NCBI GenBank assembly: GCA_016183265.1
Contig: JACPEX010000009.1
Coordinates: 1 to 41,891 of the forward strand
DNA from: Candidatus Daviesbacteria bacterium
Lineage (GTDB): Bacteria; Patescibacteriota; Microgenomatia; Daviesbacterales; UBA10151
Reading direction: 5' to 3'
DNA: 41,891 bases
The notes beneath the pieces are model-generated. The model did not search any database, was not told the origin of the DNA, and worked only from the letters and a program-made list of their open reading frames with translations. Positions 15,380 to 22,752 of this stretch are shown here, in pieces. A program made the translations under genes and the position numbers. Positions within the stretch are counted from its first letter, which is position 1. Every line of letters starts with the position of its first letter.

Positions 15380-16704
15380 GAGCCCTTCTCTATTTCTTTC
15401 TGCCTTTTTTCCAATACTTCTTCAGCCTGGACTGTATGACCGATAAAGCGGAGCAGGGAATGGGGAATCCCGTTATGTTGGATAATATCTGTATACACCA
15501 GGGCGGAAGGCCGGATGTGACGCTTAAAAGTTTGATAATCAATTTCTATCAGGCCAAACCTGGGCTCGAAACCTAAATGCCATTCAAAATTGTCAATCAA
15601 AGACCAATAGAAAAATCCCCGGACATTAACTCCTGACTTGATAGCCCGGGCTACCTCCTGCAAATAAGAAATCAAAAAGCGGTTTCTCCGGTCATCATTG
15701 GTTGAGGCAATGCCGCACTCAGTAATATAAATAGGAAGGTCATCAGCAAAATCAGTCAGTACTTCAAAAATACCCTCCGGGTAAATTTCCCAACCTAAAT
15801 CCGATACATCATGAATTTGTTGTATTGTATCTTCTTTTGCTGCTAGCATGCCCTTACTTTTAAAACGGATATGGAAATAATAGTTAATGCCTAAAAAATC
15901 ATGGGTGTTGCGGGTGAAAAAATAAAATAAATGATTTGAAAACAGGTCATTTAAAGAAACTGCTACTTGTTCAATAATTGAATGTTTGTGGTAAGACTCA
16001 AAAGATAATATATTATTGGCAATACCCACCGGTTTGCCGGCAGGAAAGGTTTTATGAAGGTATTTATAGACCTTTTTGTGGGCAGAGGCAAGGTTTAAAA
16101 ATGTTTTAATTTGGCCAAGCCAGCTTTTTTTGGCATGCGGCCAGGCCTTTTCTATATAAGTTTCATAAATATATACCCCAGGTTCATTTAAGGTTACCCA
16201 TAAATCCACATATTGGCTGATTTCGGGAGCAATTTTTTTGACAAATCTTTCAAAGTATTTAACCGTTTGGCCATTTTCCCAAGCTCCTTTGTCAGCAACC
16301 CATTTAGGCAGGGTAAAATGCCACAAAGTTAACATGACAGTAAAGCCTTTATCTTTTAAACTTTTTAAGACTTTTTTATAATGCCCGATTTCAACAGAAT
16401 CAAATTTACCCTCAGATGGCTCGATTCTGGACCATTCAATAGATAGCCGGTGGGCATTGTGGTTTAGCTGCTTGGCCAGCTCAAAATCCTGTTCATAGCG
16501 GTTATACTGGTCGCAGGCTTGCCCTGAGCGTAAGTCGAAGGGCCTGTCCTGCTCCCATTGCCACCAGTCGTTATTAATATTATTTCCTTCCACCTGGTGG
16601 GCAGAAGTGGCCGCTCCCCATAAAAACCCATCAGGAAATTTAAGAGTTTGATGCTCATGATGTTCTTTAGGATGTTCCTGGGGAATGGGTAGATCTTGAG
16701 GCAT
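15376..16704 (-). CDS. Glycoside hydrolase family 1 (beta-glucosidase-like)
   Basis: This 442-residue protein has GH1 landmarks: FPDGFLWGAATSAHQVEG near residue 25, the acid/base Glu in WVTLNEPGVYIYE, the nucleophile in PIYITECGIAS (most members read TENG), and GFFYWSLIDNFEW near the end. It probably cleaves beta-glycosides in the cytoplasm, as no signal peptide is seen. The segment between WWQWEQ and ACDQYNRYEQDF holds about ten extra residues (DRPFDLRSGQ) encoded by a TTCGAC/CTCAG-type repeat. It is the first gene of the three-gene minus-strand set. Confidence 0.92.
   Translation of the reverse strand: MPQDLPIPQEHPKEHHEHQTLKFPDGFLWGAATSAHQVEGNNINNDWWQWEQDRPFDLRSGQACDQYNRYEQDFELAKQLNHNAHRLSIEWSRIEPSEGKFDSVEIGHYKKVLKSLKDKGFTVMLTLWHFTLPKWVADKGAWENGQTVKYFERFVKKIAPEISQYVDLWVTLNEPGVYIYETYIEKAWPHAKKSWLGQIKTFLNLASAHKKVYKYLHKTFPAGKPVGIANNILSFESYHKHSIIEQVAVSLNDLFSNHLFYFFTRNTHDFLGINYYFHIRFKSKGMLAAKEDTIQQIHDVSDLGWEIYPEGIFEVLTDFADDLPIYITECGIASTNDDRRNRFLISYLQEVARAIKSGVNVRGFFYWSLIDNFEWHLGFEPRFGLIEIDYQTFKRHIRPSALVYTDIIQHNGIPHSLLRFIGHTVQAEEVLEKRQKEIEKGS
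16514..16550. repeat. TTCGAC/CTCAG-type repeat inside the GH1 gene
   Basis: On the minus strand, CCCTTCGACTTACGCTCAGG followed by GCAAGCC lies in frame. It encodes residues that interrupt an otherwise conserved GH1 stretch. It belongs to the same family as the elements at 8395-8432 and 41546-41584. Confidence 0.6.
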
Positions 16705-16745
16705 AAGTTAATATTATCATGTTTTGTGTATGATATGATTAATTT

Positions 16746-17420
16746 GTGGTAAGACTGCTGCCCTTTATATTGATACCTATTTTAATAGTGGCGGGTTTGG
16801 GATTTTGGCGTTACCTGGCAACCAAGCAAAATCTGACTACCCCAGAAGTCAGCCAGGATACGCAGGATCAAAGCCCGGTGGAAGTGCCTAAAACCCTGCC
16901 TGCAGTAACTGTTTCGCCTGCTCCAATTACAACACCTATTCCAACCGGGGCTCCGAGTGTCTTAGATCCGGGAGTGGCAGCTTTGGAGTCTGCAGTAGCA
17001 GATTTAAAGACTCGGGTTGAAAGTTTAGAAAAGGGGACTACTGTCTCGCCGGGTACGACTAAGTCGTCCACAGCTTATATTCCTTTAGGTACCGGTGGTG
17101 GAGGAGCAGATAAAGGTTGGGTTAGTATTAACAGTTACGGAGCTACTATTGATCCGGCTGAGTATCCGGGATATTCTACGATGCAACTTGAGGTTAATTT
17201 GAGGTTGACTCAAAAGGTAGGCACAGCTTATGCCAGGTTGTATAATTCAACAGATCAAACTGCCAAAGAACAAGTTTCTACCACCTCGGATAGCTTTTCC
17301 TGGCAAAGCTCAACTGGTTTTACCCTGCCCTCCGGGAAAAAGAGTTATACTCTGCAAATGAAAAGTACAGACGGGACAGATGTTCAACTCCAATCAGCCA
17401 GGATTAAAGTAAATTTCTAG
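16746..17420 (+). CDS. Membrane-anchored hypothetical protein with a coiled coil
   Basis: The protein has 224 residues and a GTG start (VRLLPFILIPILIVAGLGFW), placed 6 nt after a TATGAT box at 16734-16739. One membrane helix is followed by a Pro/Thr-rich linker, a short coiled coil (LESAVADLKTRVESLEKG, about residues 78-97) and a beta-rich C-terminal domain (about 120-224) of alternating hydrophobic strands. The domain is presumably outside the membrane. I do not recognise its family. Confidence 0.6.
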   Translation: MVRLLPFILIPILIVAGLGFWRYLATKQNLTTPEVSQDTQDQSPVEVPKTLPAVTVSPAPITTPIPTGAPSVLDPGVAALESAVADLKTRVESLEKGTTVSPGTTKSSTAYIPLGTGGGGADKGWVSINSYGATIDPAEYPGYSTMQLEVNLRLTQKVGTAYARLYNSTDQTAKEQVSTTSDSFSWQSSTGFTLPSGKKSYTLQMKSTDGTDVQLQSARIKVNF

Positions 17421-17426
17421 AATATG

Positions 17427-17497
17427 CACGGGAGCCAGGATTTGAACCTGGAAAAATGCTTTTGGAGAGCATTGTGATACCATTTCACCACTCCCGT
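17427..17497 (-). tRNA. tRNA-Trp (CCA anticodon)
   Basis: On the minus strand a full cloverleaf folds: acceptor ACGGGAG/CTCCCGT, D stem GTGA/TCAC, anticodon stem ATGCT/AGCAT with loop CTCCAAA (anticodon CCA), and T stem CCAGG/CCTGG with loop TTCAAAT. The discriminator base is G, as expected for Trp. The 3' CCA is not encoded. It lies downstream of rpmG on the same strand. Confidence 0.95.
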
Positions 17498-17534
17498 ATA
17501 AATATAGTATACCAAGTTTAATTTAAAATTGAAG

Positions 17535-17702
17535 TTATATTTTGACTTCGTTGTGGGGAGTGGTTTTTCGATCATGTGGGCAAAACTTATTCAAAGTGAT
17601 TTTCTCTTTAATATTTACAGTATTTTTTGAGCTCAAATAATTTCTGTTTTTGCACACAGAACATTGTAAATTAAATATGCTTCTATTTCCTTTTTTAGCC
17701 AT
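17535..17702 (-). CDS. rpmG: Ribosomal protein L33
   Basis: The frame encodes 55 residues from the ATG at 17702: MAKKGNRSIFNLQCSVCKNR, later KFCPHDRKTTPHNE. This is the L33 pattern with a CxxC pair followed by a second metal-ligand pair. The second pair reads CPHD, so the last ligand is Asp instead of Cys. A longer upstream start is possible but would add a non-L33 extension. TATAAT lies 9 nt upstream. The gene sits between tRNA-Thr(GGU) and tRNA-Trp, the arrangement often found near secE-nusG in bacteria, though here secE is elsewhere. Confidence 0.9.
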   Translation of the reverse strand: MAKKGNRSIFNLQCSVCKNRNYLSSKNTVNIKEKITLNKFCPHDRKTTPHNEVKI

Positions 17703-17742
17703 TAAGGAAAGATTATATATTAAATTGAACCCAAACCGCAAG

Positions 17743-17814
17743 AGCCGACAGCGGGAATTGAACCCGCGACCCCGTTCTTACCAAGAACGTGCTCTGCCAC
17801 TGAGCTATGTCGGC
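17743..17814 (-). tRNA. tRNA-Thr (GGU anticodon)
   Basis: Minus-strand cloverleaf: acceptor GCCGACA/TGTCGGC, D arm GCTCAGTGGCAGAGC, anticodon stem CGTTC/GAACG with loop TTGGTAA (anticodon GGT), and T arm GCGGG-TTCAATT-CCCGC. CCA is not encoded. It is 40 nt upstream of rpmG on the same strand. Confidence 0.96.
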
Positions 17815-17864
17815 ATAGTAAAGATTTTATCATATATGGAAACTAAACATGGTAAACTAAAGGC

Positions 17865-19232
17865 ATGTTTTTGAAGTTTGCGCAAAAATTTAAGCCGGAT
17901 ATTATCTGCCTGATTATTTTGAGTCTGACTATCCCCATTTTCTTTTACAAATTAGGGCAATCATCTTTAGTTAGCTGGGATGAGGCTTGGTATGCCACTA
18001 TTGCCCGGAATATAGCTCAAACCGGAGATTTTCTACACATGAAATGGAATGGGGAGCCATATTTGGACCACCCGCCTTTTGGTTTTTGGCTCACAGCTTT
18101 AATTTTTAAAATCTTTGGGACTCACGAATTTTGGGCCCGTTTTTCTCAAGCTGCTGCCGGACTAGGAGTTGTATATCTGGTCTATTTTTTGGGTAAAAAA
18201 TTATTTAATCGTCTAGTCGGCTTAATTTCCGCCTTGGCATTATCTTCTGCCTTTTGGTTTGTCTACCGGGCCAGATCCGGAAATTTGGATATTTTACTTA
18301 CCCTATTTTTTTTGTTGAGTTTTTATCTGGCTTTGCAAGCTTATAAAAACCAAAAATTTTTGCCTCTTTGTTTGAGTTTAATTGGTCTGTTTTTGACTAA
18401 AACTATTGTGCCTTTGGCTATTATACCCAGTTTGATAATTATTCTTTGGTCCAAAATGACCAACAAAAGAGTTTGGAAATATCTTGGTATAGCTTTTTTG
18501 GCGTTTTTTAGCTGGTGGATTTATCAAGTTTTAAAATACCCGGCCTTTTTAAACAATTTTTTTAGCGTGGGACTGCGGGGAGTTCAGATTGAATCTAATT
18601 ATTTAGATAATTTCCTGTTGGCTAAGACTTATTTACATAACGGCATCGGCCGCTGGTTTTGGCCGGGGGTTTTAGGGGTAAGTTTAGCTTTGATATTAAG
18701 GCAAAAAAGGCTGTTGATTTTAGCAATTTTTATTATAACCTTTTTAATTCCGGTTGCTTTTTCTCATAAGGTGCATATTTGGCATCTAATTCCCCTGTAT
18801 CCGTTTTTAATACTAGGTTTTTTTGGCGGAGCGTGGGCTTTATTTGAACGTTTCTTACCTTCACAAAGGTATGTCTTGTTCGGGCTAATAATTGTATTAA
18901 GTTTATATATTTATGCAATACAAATCCGTCAAGTCTGGTACCAGATTATTGATATTCCCAGATATATCTCGGATGAGGCCATTTTATCCCGGGAAGCAGC
19001 CAAGTATCCACAAATCCTGCTGACTGACGGGGATTTTAATCCGGCAGCTACTTTTTATTCGGGGAAAAATGTGCATAAGATTAGTAGGTATCAACTGGCA
19101 AATCTTTTTAATGGGCCGGAGTCATTTTTGCTAATTACTAATGATTGGCGTTTGCAAGAGGCAAATATTAACCCGCAAAGCTATCAACTGATTAAAAAAG
19201 ATCGGGATAAGGTGTTGGTATTACATCAATAA
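17865..19232 (+). CDS. Glycosyltransferase family 39 (ArnT/PMT-like) membrane protein
   Basis: This 455-residue protein has about ten or more membrane helices. The first periplasmic loop has the GT39/PMT signature SWDEAWYATIARNI with the catalytic-type Asp-Glu, followed by GEPYLDHPPFGFWLTALIF. Family members transfer a sugar from a polyprenyl-phosphate carrier to lipid or protein outside the membrane. Acceptor and donor are not known. A TAAACT box lies 6 nt before the ATG. It reads away from the tRNA-Thr(GGU)/rpmG unit. Confidence 0.87.
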   Translation: MFLKFAQKFKPDIICLIILSLTIPIFFYKLGQSSLVSWDEAWYATIARNIAQTGDFLHMKWNGEPYLDHPPFGFWLTALIFKIFGTHEFWARFSQAAAGLGVVYLVYFLGKKLFNRLVGLISALALSSAFWFVYRARSGNLDILLTLFFLLSFYLALQAYKNQKFLPLCLSLIGLFLTKTIVPLAIIPSLIIILWSKMTNKRVWKYLGIAFLAFFSWWIYQVLKYPAFLNNFFSVGLRGVQIESNYLDNFLLAKTYLHNGIGRWFWPGVLGVSLALILRQKRLLILAIFIITFLIPVAFSHKVHIWHLIPLYPFLILGFFGGAWALFERFLPSQRYVLFGLIIVLSLYIYAIQIRQVWYQIIDIPRYISDEAILSREAAKYPQILLTDGDFNPAATFYSGKNVHKISRYQLANLFNGPESFLLITNDWRLQEANINPQSYQLIKKDRDKVLVLHQ

Positions 19233-19236
19233 CGGG

Positions 19237-19307
19237 AGCCTCCTGGCAGAATCGAACTGCCGTCATATGTTTACAAAACATACGCTCTGCCATTGAGCTA
19301 AGGAGGC
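19237..19307 (-). tRNA. tRNA-Thr (UGU anticodon)
   Basis: Minus-strand cloverleaf: acceptor GCCTCCT/AGGAGGC, D arm GCTCAATGGCAGAGC, anticodon stem TATGT/ACATA with loop TTTGTAA (anticodon TGT), and T arm GGCAG-TTCGATT-CTGCC. CCA is not encoded. It follows an unidentified RNA gene on the same strand. Confidence 0.95.
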
Positions 19308-19350
19308 CAATATGCTACATTTTACCAAGTTCGGAGCTTAAAGTTTAGAG

Positions 19351-19395
19351 GGAATTTAAAAAAACAAAAAGTAAATGGACTTTTTTGTGTCCACT
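19351..19395 (-). terminator. Intrinsic terminator of the candidate RNA
   Basis: On the minus strand AGTGGAC (19395-19389) pairs with GTCCATT (19380-19374), with one G-T pair, around an A-rich 8-nt loop. It is followed by TTACTTTTTGTTTTTTT. The U-rich tail occurs only on this strand. Confidence 0.75.
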
Positions 19396-19644
19396 AAAAG
19401 AATTCAGAATTAATTATTAGGCTTAAGAACTAAACACTTAAAAAAATAATAATTCCTCCCTACGAAGTCGTCAGCCAAATTTTCTCCTCAGGAAACCTAA
19501 GGTGGGTGTCCTGTGGTGCACCGTTCTGGTACGCCAACTTCCGGACTCCCGTAAAGTATCAAATCAGTGAAGAAAAATATTTTGGCTTTAAACGTGCTAG
19601 GTAGGGCAAGTCCCTTAGGCCATCTACAAAATGTCCTTTAGGAT
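19355..19644 (-). ncRNA. Candidate structured RNA of about 290 nt, class not recognised
   Basis: This stretch has no credible ORF, a good promoter at its minus-strand head (TTGACA/TACGCT, 17-nt spacing) and a terminator at its tail. The DNA is more GC-rich in its middle (about 19455-19625) than the surrounding intergenic DNA. Local stems include CCTTAGG-TTT-CCTGAGG; CCTTAGG could alternatively pair with an upstream CCTAAGG. I looked for the SRP, RNase P, tmRNA and 6S signatures and could not match any firmly. Confidence 0.55.
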
Positions 19645-19650
19645 AAATTT

Positions 19651-19679
19651 AGCGTAGCACTTTCTAGCTAATTTGTCAA
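19651..19679 (-). promoter_or_regulatory. Promoter of the candidate RNA
   Basis: TTGACA (19679-19674) and TACGCT (19656-19651) are 17 nt apart on the minus strand. The -35 box overlaps the stop codon of the upstream gene. Transcription would start near 19644. Confidence 0.65.
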
Positions 19680-19936
19680 GATATCAGCAGCCCTTTTAGC
19701 TTCCACATAAACACTTTGGCCTTTGATTTAGCAGATAAGTATCCTTTGGCAAAATTTAGAGCTTCTTCTAATAGATGACGGTCGATTTCTTTAGCCATTT
19801 TGATATAAAGTGAGTAATGTTTAGTGTCTTGCAGAGATTCAGCCAGGTATACCCCATACATTTGAAATTCTTTGGAAATATTCTTGGGCCTGTCTTTAAA
19901 TTTAGCCTCAGCAATAGCTTTCCCTATTGATTTCAT
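19676..19936 (-). CDS. Small helical hypothetical protein
   Basis: This 86-residue protein is predicted mostly helical and basic (SIGKAIAEAKFKDRPKNIS; SLYIKMAKEIDRHLLEEAL; AKGYLSAKSKAKVFMWKLKG). There is no membrane segment or signal. The start overlaps the stop of the Wzy-like gene by 4 nt, so it is its translational partner. I do not recognise a family. The helical, lysine-rich character may suggest binding to nucleic acid or membrane surface, but that is only a guess. Confidence 0.6.
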   Translation of the reverse strand: MKSIGKAIAEAKFKDRPKNISKEFQMYGVYLAESLQDTKHYSLYIKMAKEIDRHLLEEALNFAKGYLSAKSKAKVFMWKLKGLLIS

Positions 19937-21969
19937 TTTGCTTCTTTAAGTTGTTCAATTGCTTCTAAATAATTTGGTTTTAAGTTGATAGCTTGCTGTA
20001 AAATTTTGATTTCTTCCTTTTTTTGATCGAGGGAATCTAAAACAAGAGCTTTGTTGTAATAAAGTTTGGGGTCTGTAGGAGCCAATTTGATTGCTGCATC
20101 AAGGGTTTCAAGAGTTTTATCCGGCATGGAAAGCTCAAAATAAGTCCGGACAGCTGTGCGAAGAAAAGAAACATTTTTCGGGCTGATTTTTAAAGCTTCT
20201 TTAGTTTGGGCAACAGCCTCATCTTTTAAGCCGGCTGATAAAGTGGCATCTGAATCTTCTAAAGCAACTGCAGCCTGGGCTGCGGCAAAGCCCAGTTCGG
20301 ATTTATAAAAAGGTTCGCCTGTGTTAAGCTGGGCAGCTGCAGACAGCAGATTATATGCTCTTCCTGTGTTACCTGCACTAGTTGCCTTTTGTCCTTTGGC
20401 AAAAAGCGTATCAGCATACCAGAGCTGGAAGACGGAATATAAAAGATAAATCATGAGAAAAATTACTATTGCCTGGCTTGTTTTTGTATATTTTAAAATT
20501 CTTAATTTGAAATTTGAAATTTTTAATGAATCGGTGGCTATAAATGCCAGGGCAGGGAAGAGATAGAAAAAGACTGCAATAATGACTACTGAGAAAAGGA
20601 AAAAGTTATAGATAAGATAGGAAATATAAGCTGCAAGCAGACTATAAAGCAGTAGGCTCTCGGTTCCGCGCTTTCTTAGTATAAACGTTATAAACGTTAT
20701 AATAATTATACTCAAAGCGCCAAGACCTACTATCCCGGTAGTAGCTAAATAGTTTAAGTATTCATTATGTGCTTTGTTGTATAGGAAATCCCACTCCGAA
20801 GTCAAATTGTGTTCAACGGGTCTATATTGATAGTAAGAGTAGGCAAAAGTTTCTAAACCTGAACCTAAAATTGGGTTGTGTTTAAAAATCTCCCAAGCTC
20901 CACGCCACACAATAAACCTGATTTGTCCTGATTCTGTGCCGCCATTTTCCAGCTGGGTACCGGATGGAGCAATGGGAATGGATATTCCGGGTCTTACCGG
21001 TGCAGCAAACTTGGAAACTAATCTAAAGGAAGTTAAAGCAGAACCAAAAAGAAGATTAATAATAATGAAGGAAACCAGAATGTATCCCAGTAATCTCCAG
21101 TTATCGGTTCTCGGTTGTCTGTTTTCAGATATAAGTTTGCCAGTTTTCTGTTTGTCTGTTACTGGTAAACCGAAAACAGATAAACTAAGTTCTGACAACC
21201 GACCACTGAAAACTGATAACAGAATAAATACTGTCATTCCTCCAATTAATCCCAATGTCGGCCCCCGGGAATAGGTGAAAGTGAAAGCCAAGTAGTAGGT
21301 AGTAAGTAGTAGGTAGTAAGTAGTAAGGGTTAATTTCTTGGTTGAAGTTAAGAAAAAATACATAGCAGGGAAGATTAGCATGGCTAAATATGCTGCCAGC
21401 CAGTTTGGCTGGCCTAGTGTAGCGAAGACGCGGGCCTGCACATCCTGTATCCAGCAGTCCGCATTAAATTCTTCCCTTAAAATGATACAGGAAGGGGAAA
21501 CCCCGAAATGTTCAAAAATTGCCCATAAAGAAATTATAAAGCCGGCTGCCAGGCCGAATTTTAGAGTTGTTTTAACTTTGGCAAAATCCATGTTGGAAAC
21601 AAAGGCCCAATATAACAAGAGATAAGAGACTAGAGACAAGAGACCACCATTAGACCTGGAATAGTATCCCCAGATTGATGTATGCGGATCCATGGAAAAA
21701 ATAGCTGATAAAATATTAGCGCCTAAAAATAAAAGTAAGGGGATATCTAAAGGAGTACGTTTAATCGTTAAGCGTTTAAGACCGTCAGGTCGCAAGCTTT
21801 GCTTATCGCTTATCGTTTTAAGTAACCAGGCGCCGACAATAATGACAGTGAATGCATAAACCAAAATCATCTTGTTATATTCAAACAGCTCGTAATTTAA
21901 AGAAGACCAAAAAAGCGGGGTCAAAAAGAAAAGCAGGTAGAAAGAATAAGGGATAATTTTGTTTAGCAT
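19933..21969 (-). CDS. Wzy/O-antigen-ligase-like membrane protein with C-terminal TPRs
   Basis: This 678-residue protein has about ten or more membrane helices. The Wzy_C/O-antigen-ligase motif lies around GSGLETFAYSYYQYRPVEHN and NKAHNEYLNYLATTGIVGLG. After residue 500 come tetratricopeptide-like repeats (AVAQTKEALKISPKNVSFLR; LDAAIKLAPTDPKLYYNKAL; KILQQAINLKPNYLEAIEQL). Members polymerise or ligate surface polysaccharides or glycosylate proteins outside the membrane. At least five heptad-repeat inserts lie inside the gene (about 20497-20524, 21098-21233, 21291-21325, 21614-21641, 21758-21821), encoding loops such as LTLTTYYLLLTTYYL. No close ortholog length can be checked here. Confidence 0.85.
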   Translation of the reverse strand: MLNKIIPYSFYLLFFLTPLFWSSLNYELFEYNKMILVYAFTVIIVGAWLLKTISDKQSLRPDGLKRLTIKRTPLDIPLLLFLGANILSAIFSMDPHTSIWGYYSRSNGGLLSLVSYLLLYWAFVSNMDFAKVKTTLKFGLAAGFIISLWAIFEHFGVSPSCIILREEFNADCWIQDVQARVFATLGQPNWLAAYLAMLIFPAMYFFLTSTKKLTLTTYYLLLTTYYLAFTFTYSRGPTLGLIGGMTVFILLSVFSGRLSELSLSVFGLPVTDKQKTGKLISENRQPRTDNWRLLGYILVSFIIINLLFGSALTSFRLVSKFAAPVRPGISIPIAPSGTQLENGGTESGQIRFIVWRGAWEIFKHNPILGSGLETFAYSYYQYRPVEHNLTSEWDFLYNKAHNEYLNYLATTGIVGLGALSIIIITFITFILRKRGTESLLLYSLLAAYISYLIYNFFLFSVVIIAVFFYLFPALAFIATDSLKISNFKLRILKYTKTSQAIVIFLMIYLLYSVFQLWYADTLFAKGQKATSAGNTGRAYNLLSAAAQLNTGEPFYKSELGFAAAQAAVALEDSDATLSAGLKDEAVAQTKEALKISPKNVSFLRTAVRTYFELSMPDKTLETLDAAIKLAPTDPKLYYNKALVLDSLDQKKEEIKILQQAINLKPNYLEAIEQLKEAK
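20497..20524. repeat. Heptad repeat inside the Wzy-like gene, copy 1
   Basis: AATTCTT, AATTTGA, AATTTGA and AATTTTT lie in series. They encode the KISNFKLRIL stretch on the minus strand, between a membrane helix and the TPR region. Confidence 0.6.
21098..21233. repeat. Heptad repeat hairpin inside the Wzy-like gene, copy 2
   Basis: The left arm is CAGTTAT, CGGTTCT, CGGTTGT, CTGTTTT and related units (with one 8-nt step). The right arm is ACCGAAA, ACAGATA, AACTAAG, TTCTGAC, AACCGAC, CACTGAA and AACTGAT, an imperfect reverse complement of the left. It encodes about 45 hydrophilic residues in a loop between membrane helices. Confidence 0.8.
21291..21325. repeat. Heptad repeat inside the Wzy-like gene, copy 3
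   Basis: AGTAGTA, GGTAGTA, AGTAGTA, GGTAGTA and AGTAGTA lie in exact tandem. On the minus strand they encode a Thr/Tyr/Leu-rich stretch (TTYYLLLTTYYL). Confidence 0.9.
21614..21641. repeat. Heptad repeat inside the Wzy-like gene, copy 4
   Basis: AACAAGA, GATAAGA, GACTAGA and GACAAGA lie in series. They encode part of SLVSYLLLYW on the minus strand. Confidence 0.75.
21758..21821. repeat. Heptad repeat hairpin inside the Wzy-like gene, copy 5
   Basis: CGTTTAA, TCGTTAA and GCGTTTA face GCTTATC, GCTTATC and GTTTTAA across a short centre that includes GCAAGCTTTGC. It encodes a basic loop (TISDKQSLRPDGLKRLTIKR) near the N-terminus. Confidence 0.7.
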
Positions 21970-22015
21970 GTGAAATTATCCTAACAGAGAGTAAGTTAGC
22001 GGGCAAGTAGTTGGC

Positions 22016-22399
22016 TTATGTTTTAAAAAGTTTCAGGCCGGCAATTTTTTCAAAATCTTTTACATTTAAAGTAGCAAGTTCCAGTTTGTGGAAAATTGCA
22101 GTTGCGGCAATAATGGCGTCAACAATTTCTAAATTATACCGCGCGCTGATTTCGCCGGCTTTTTGGGAAATAATTTCCTCCAGCGGGAATATTTTTATGC
22201 CGGCCAGAACATCTTTCAGGTGATTTCGCGCAGATTCTTTTTCCCAAATGCTTTTACCGGCGTAGCTTTCTGTATGAGTCAGGATGGAAGCGAAGAGATT
22301 ATGTTTGTTTTGAAACAACTTGTAAAGAATTGTTTGCCTTTTGTTTTTTAAGCGCAGGTGATCAATAATAATTGAGGTGTCGATAAGTATTTTACCCAT
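22016..22399 (-). CDS. vapC: PIN-domain toxin (VapC-like)
   Basis: The protein has 127 residues from the ATG at 22399, which lies 1 nt after the antitoxin stop. A second ATG at 22411 would overlap it. PIN motifs: the first Asp in ILIDTSIIIDHL, a Glu in LTHTESYAGKS, and the late Asp pair in YNLEIVDAIIAATAI. PIN toxins are Mg2+-dependent RNases that often cut initiator tRNA or rRNA. The pairing with the CopG-like gene upstream supports a TA module. Confidence 0.88.
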   Translation of the reverse strand: MGKILIDTSIIIDHLRLKNKRQTILYKLFQNKHNLFASILTHTESYAGKSIWEKESARNHLKDVLAGIKIFPLEEIISQKAGEISARYNLEIVDAIIAATAIFHKLELATLNVKDFEKIAGLKLFKT

Positions 22400-22400
22400 T

Positions 22401-22646
22401 TTACCAGTCATACATTTTGGCTCTTTTTTTGAGCCCTAACCTCATTTTTTTGTAATCCTGATAATCTTTTTGGGTAAACCAGTCAGTAGGGGTAAGCAGG
22501 ATTTTTTCATAATTACCAGGCCTTTTTTTAGTGATTTTATCCCTAATTACAGCAGAGAAGCTTTTTCTTTTTTTTAATGCCTCTTCCTTGAGCCTGAAAT
22601 AGTCTTCCTCAGGCAGCCTGATGTTGGTTACGATGTAATTATTCAT
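22401..22646 (-). CDS. Ribbon-helix-helix (CopG-like) antitoxin
   Basis: The protein has 81 residues. The N-terminal strand and helices (YIVTNIRLPEEDYFRLKEEA ... FSAVIRDKI) fit the ribbon-helix-helix fold. The C-terminal tail (DYKKMRLGLKKRAKMYDW) is probably the toxin-binding part. It should bind and block the PIN toxin and repress its own promoter, which carries a palindrome over the -10 box. Confidence 0.8.
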   Translation of the reverse strand: MNNYIVTNIRLPEEDYFRLKEEALKKRKSFSAVIRDKITKKRPGNYEKILLTPTDWFTQKDYQDYKKMRLGLKKRAKMYDW

Positions 22647-22682
22647 ACAATACTATTGTATCATTGTATTGGATTTTGTCAA
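22647..22682 (-). promoter_or_regulatory. Promoter with overlapping operator for the CopG/PIN module
   Basis: TTGACA (22682-22677) and TACAAT (22660-22655) are 16 nt apart on the minus strand. The start codon is 8 nt past the -10 box. A 13-bp perfect palindrome (ACAATA-C-TATTGT, 22647-22659) overlaps the -10 box and start site, as expected for autorepression by the RHH antitoxin. Confidence 0.75.
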
Positions 22683-22752
22683 CCCGATCAGACTTTTTAA
22701 AGTTTGCGCGGGTCAATATTGTTATTTCAGTAATCTTGGTATAATGTGTTTA

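Noticed and set aside
19355-19644. Candidate RNA as RNase P, SRP, tmRNA or 6S RNA
   Set aside because: I looked for the key signatures (GAGGAAAGUC, GGAAGGNAGCAG, tRNA-like end with tag, central 6S bubble) and found no convincing match, so it is left unnamed.
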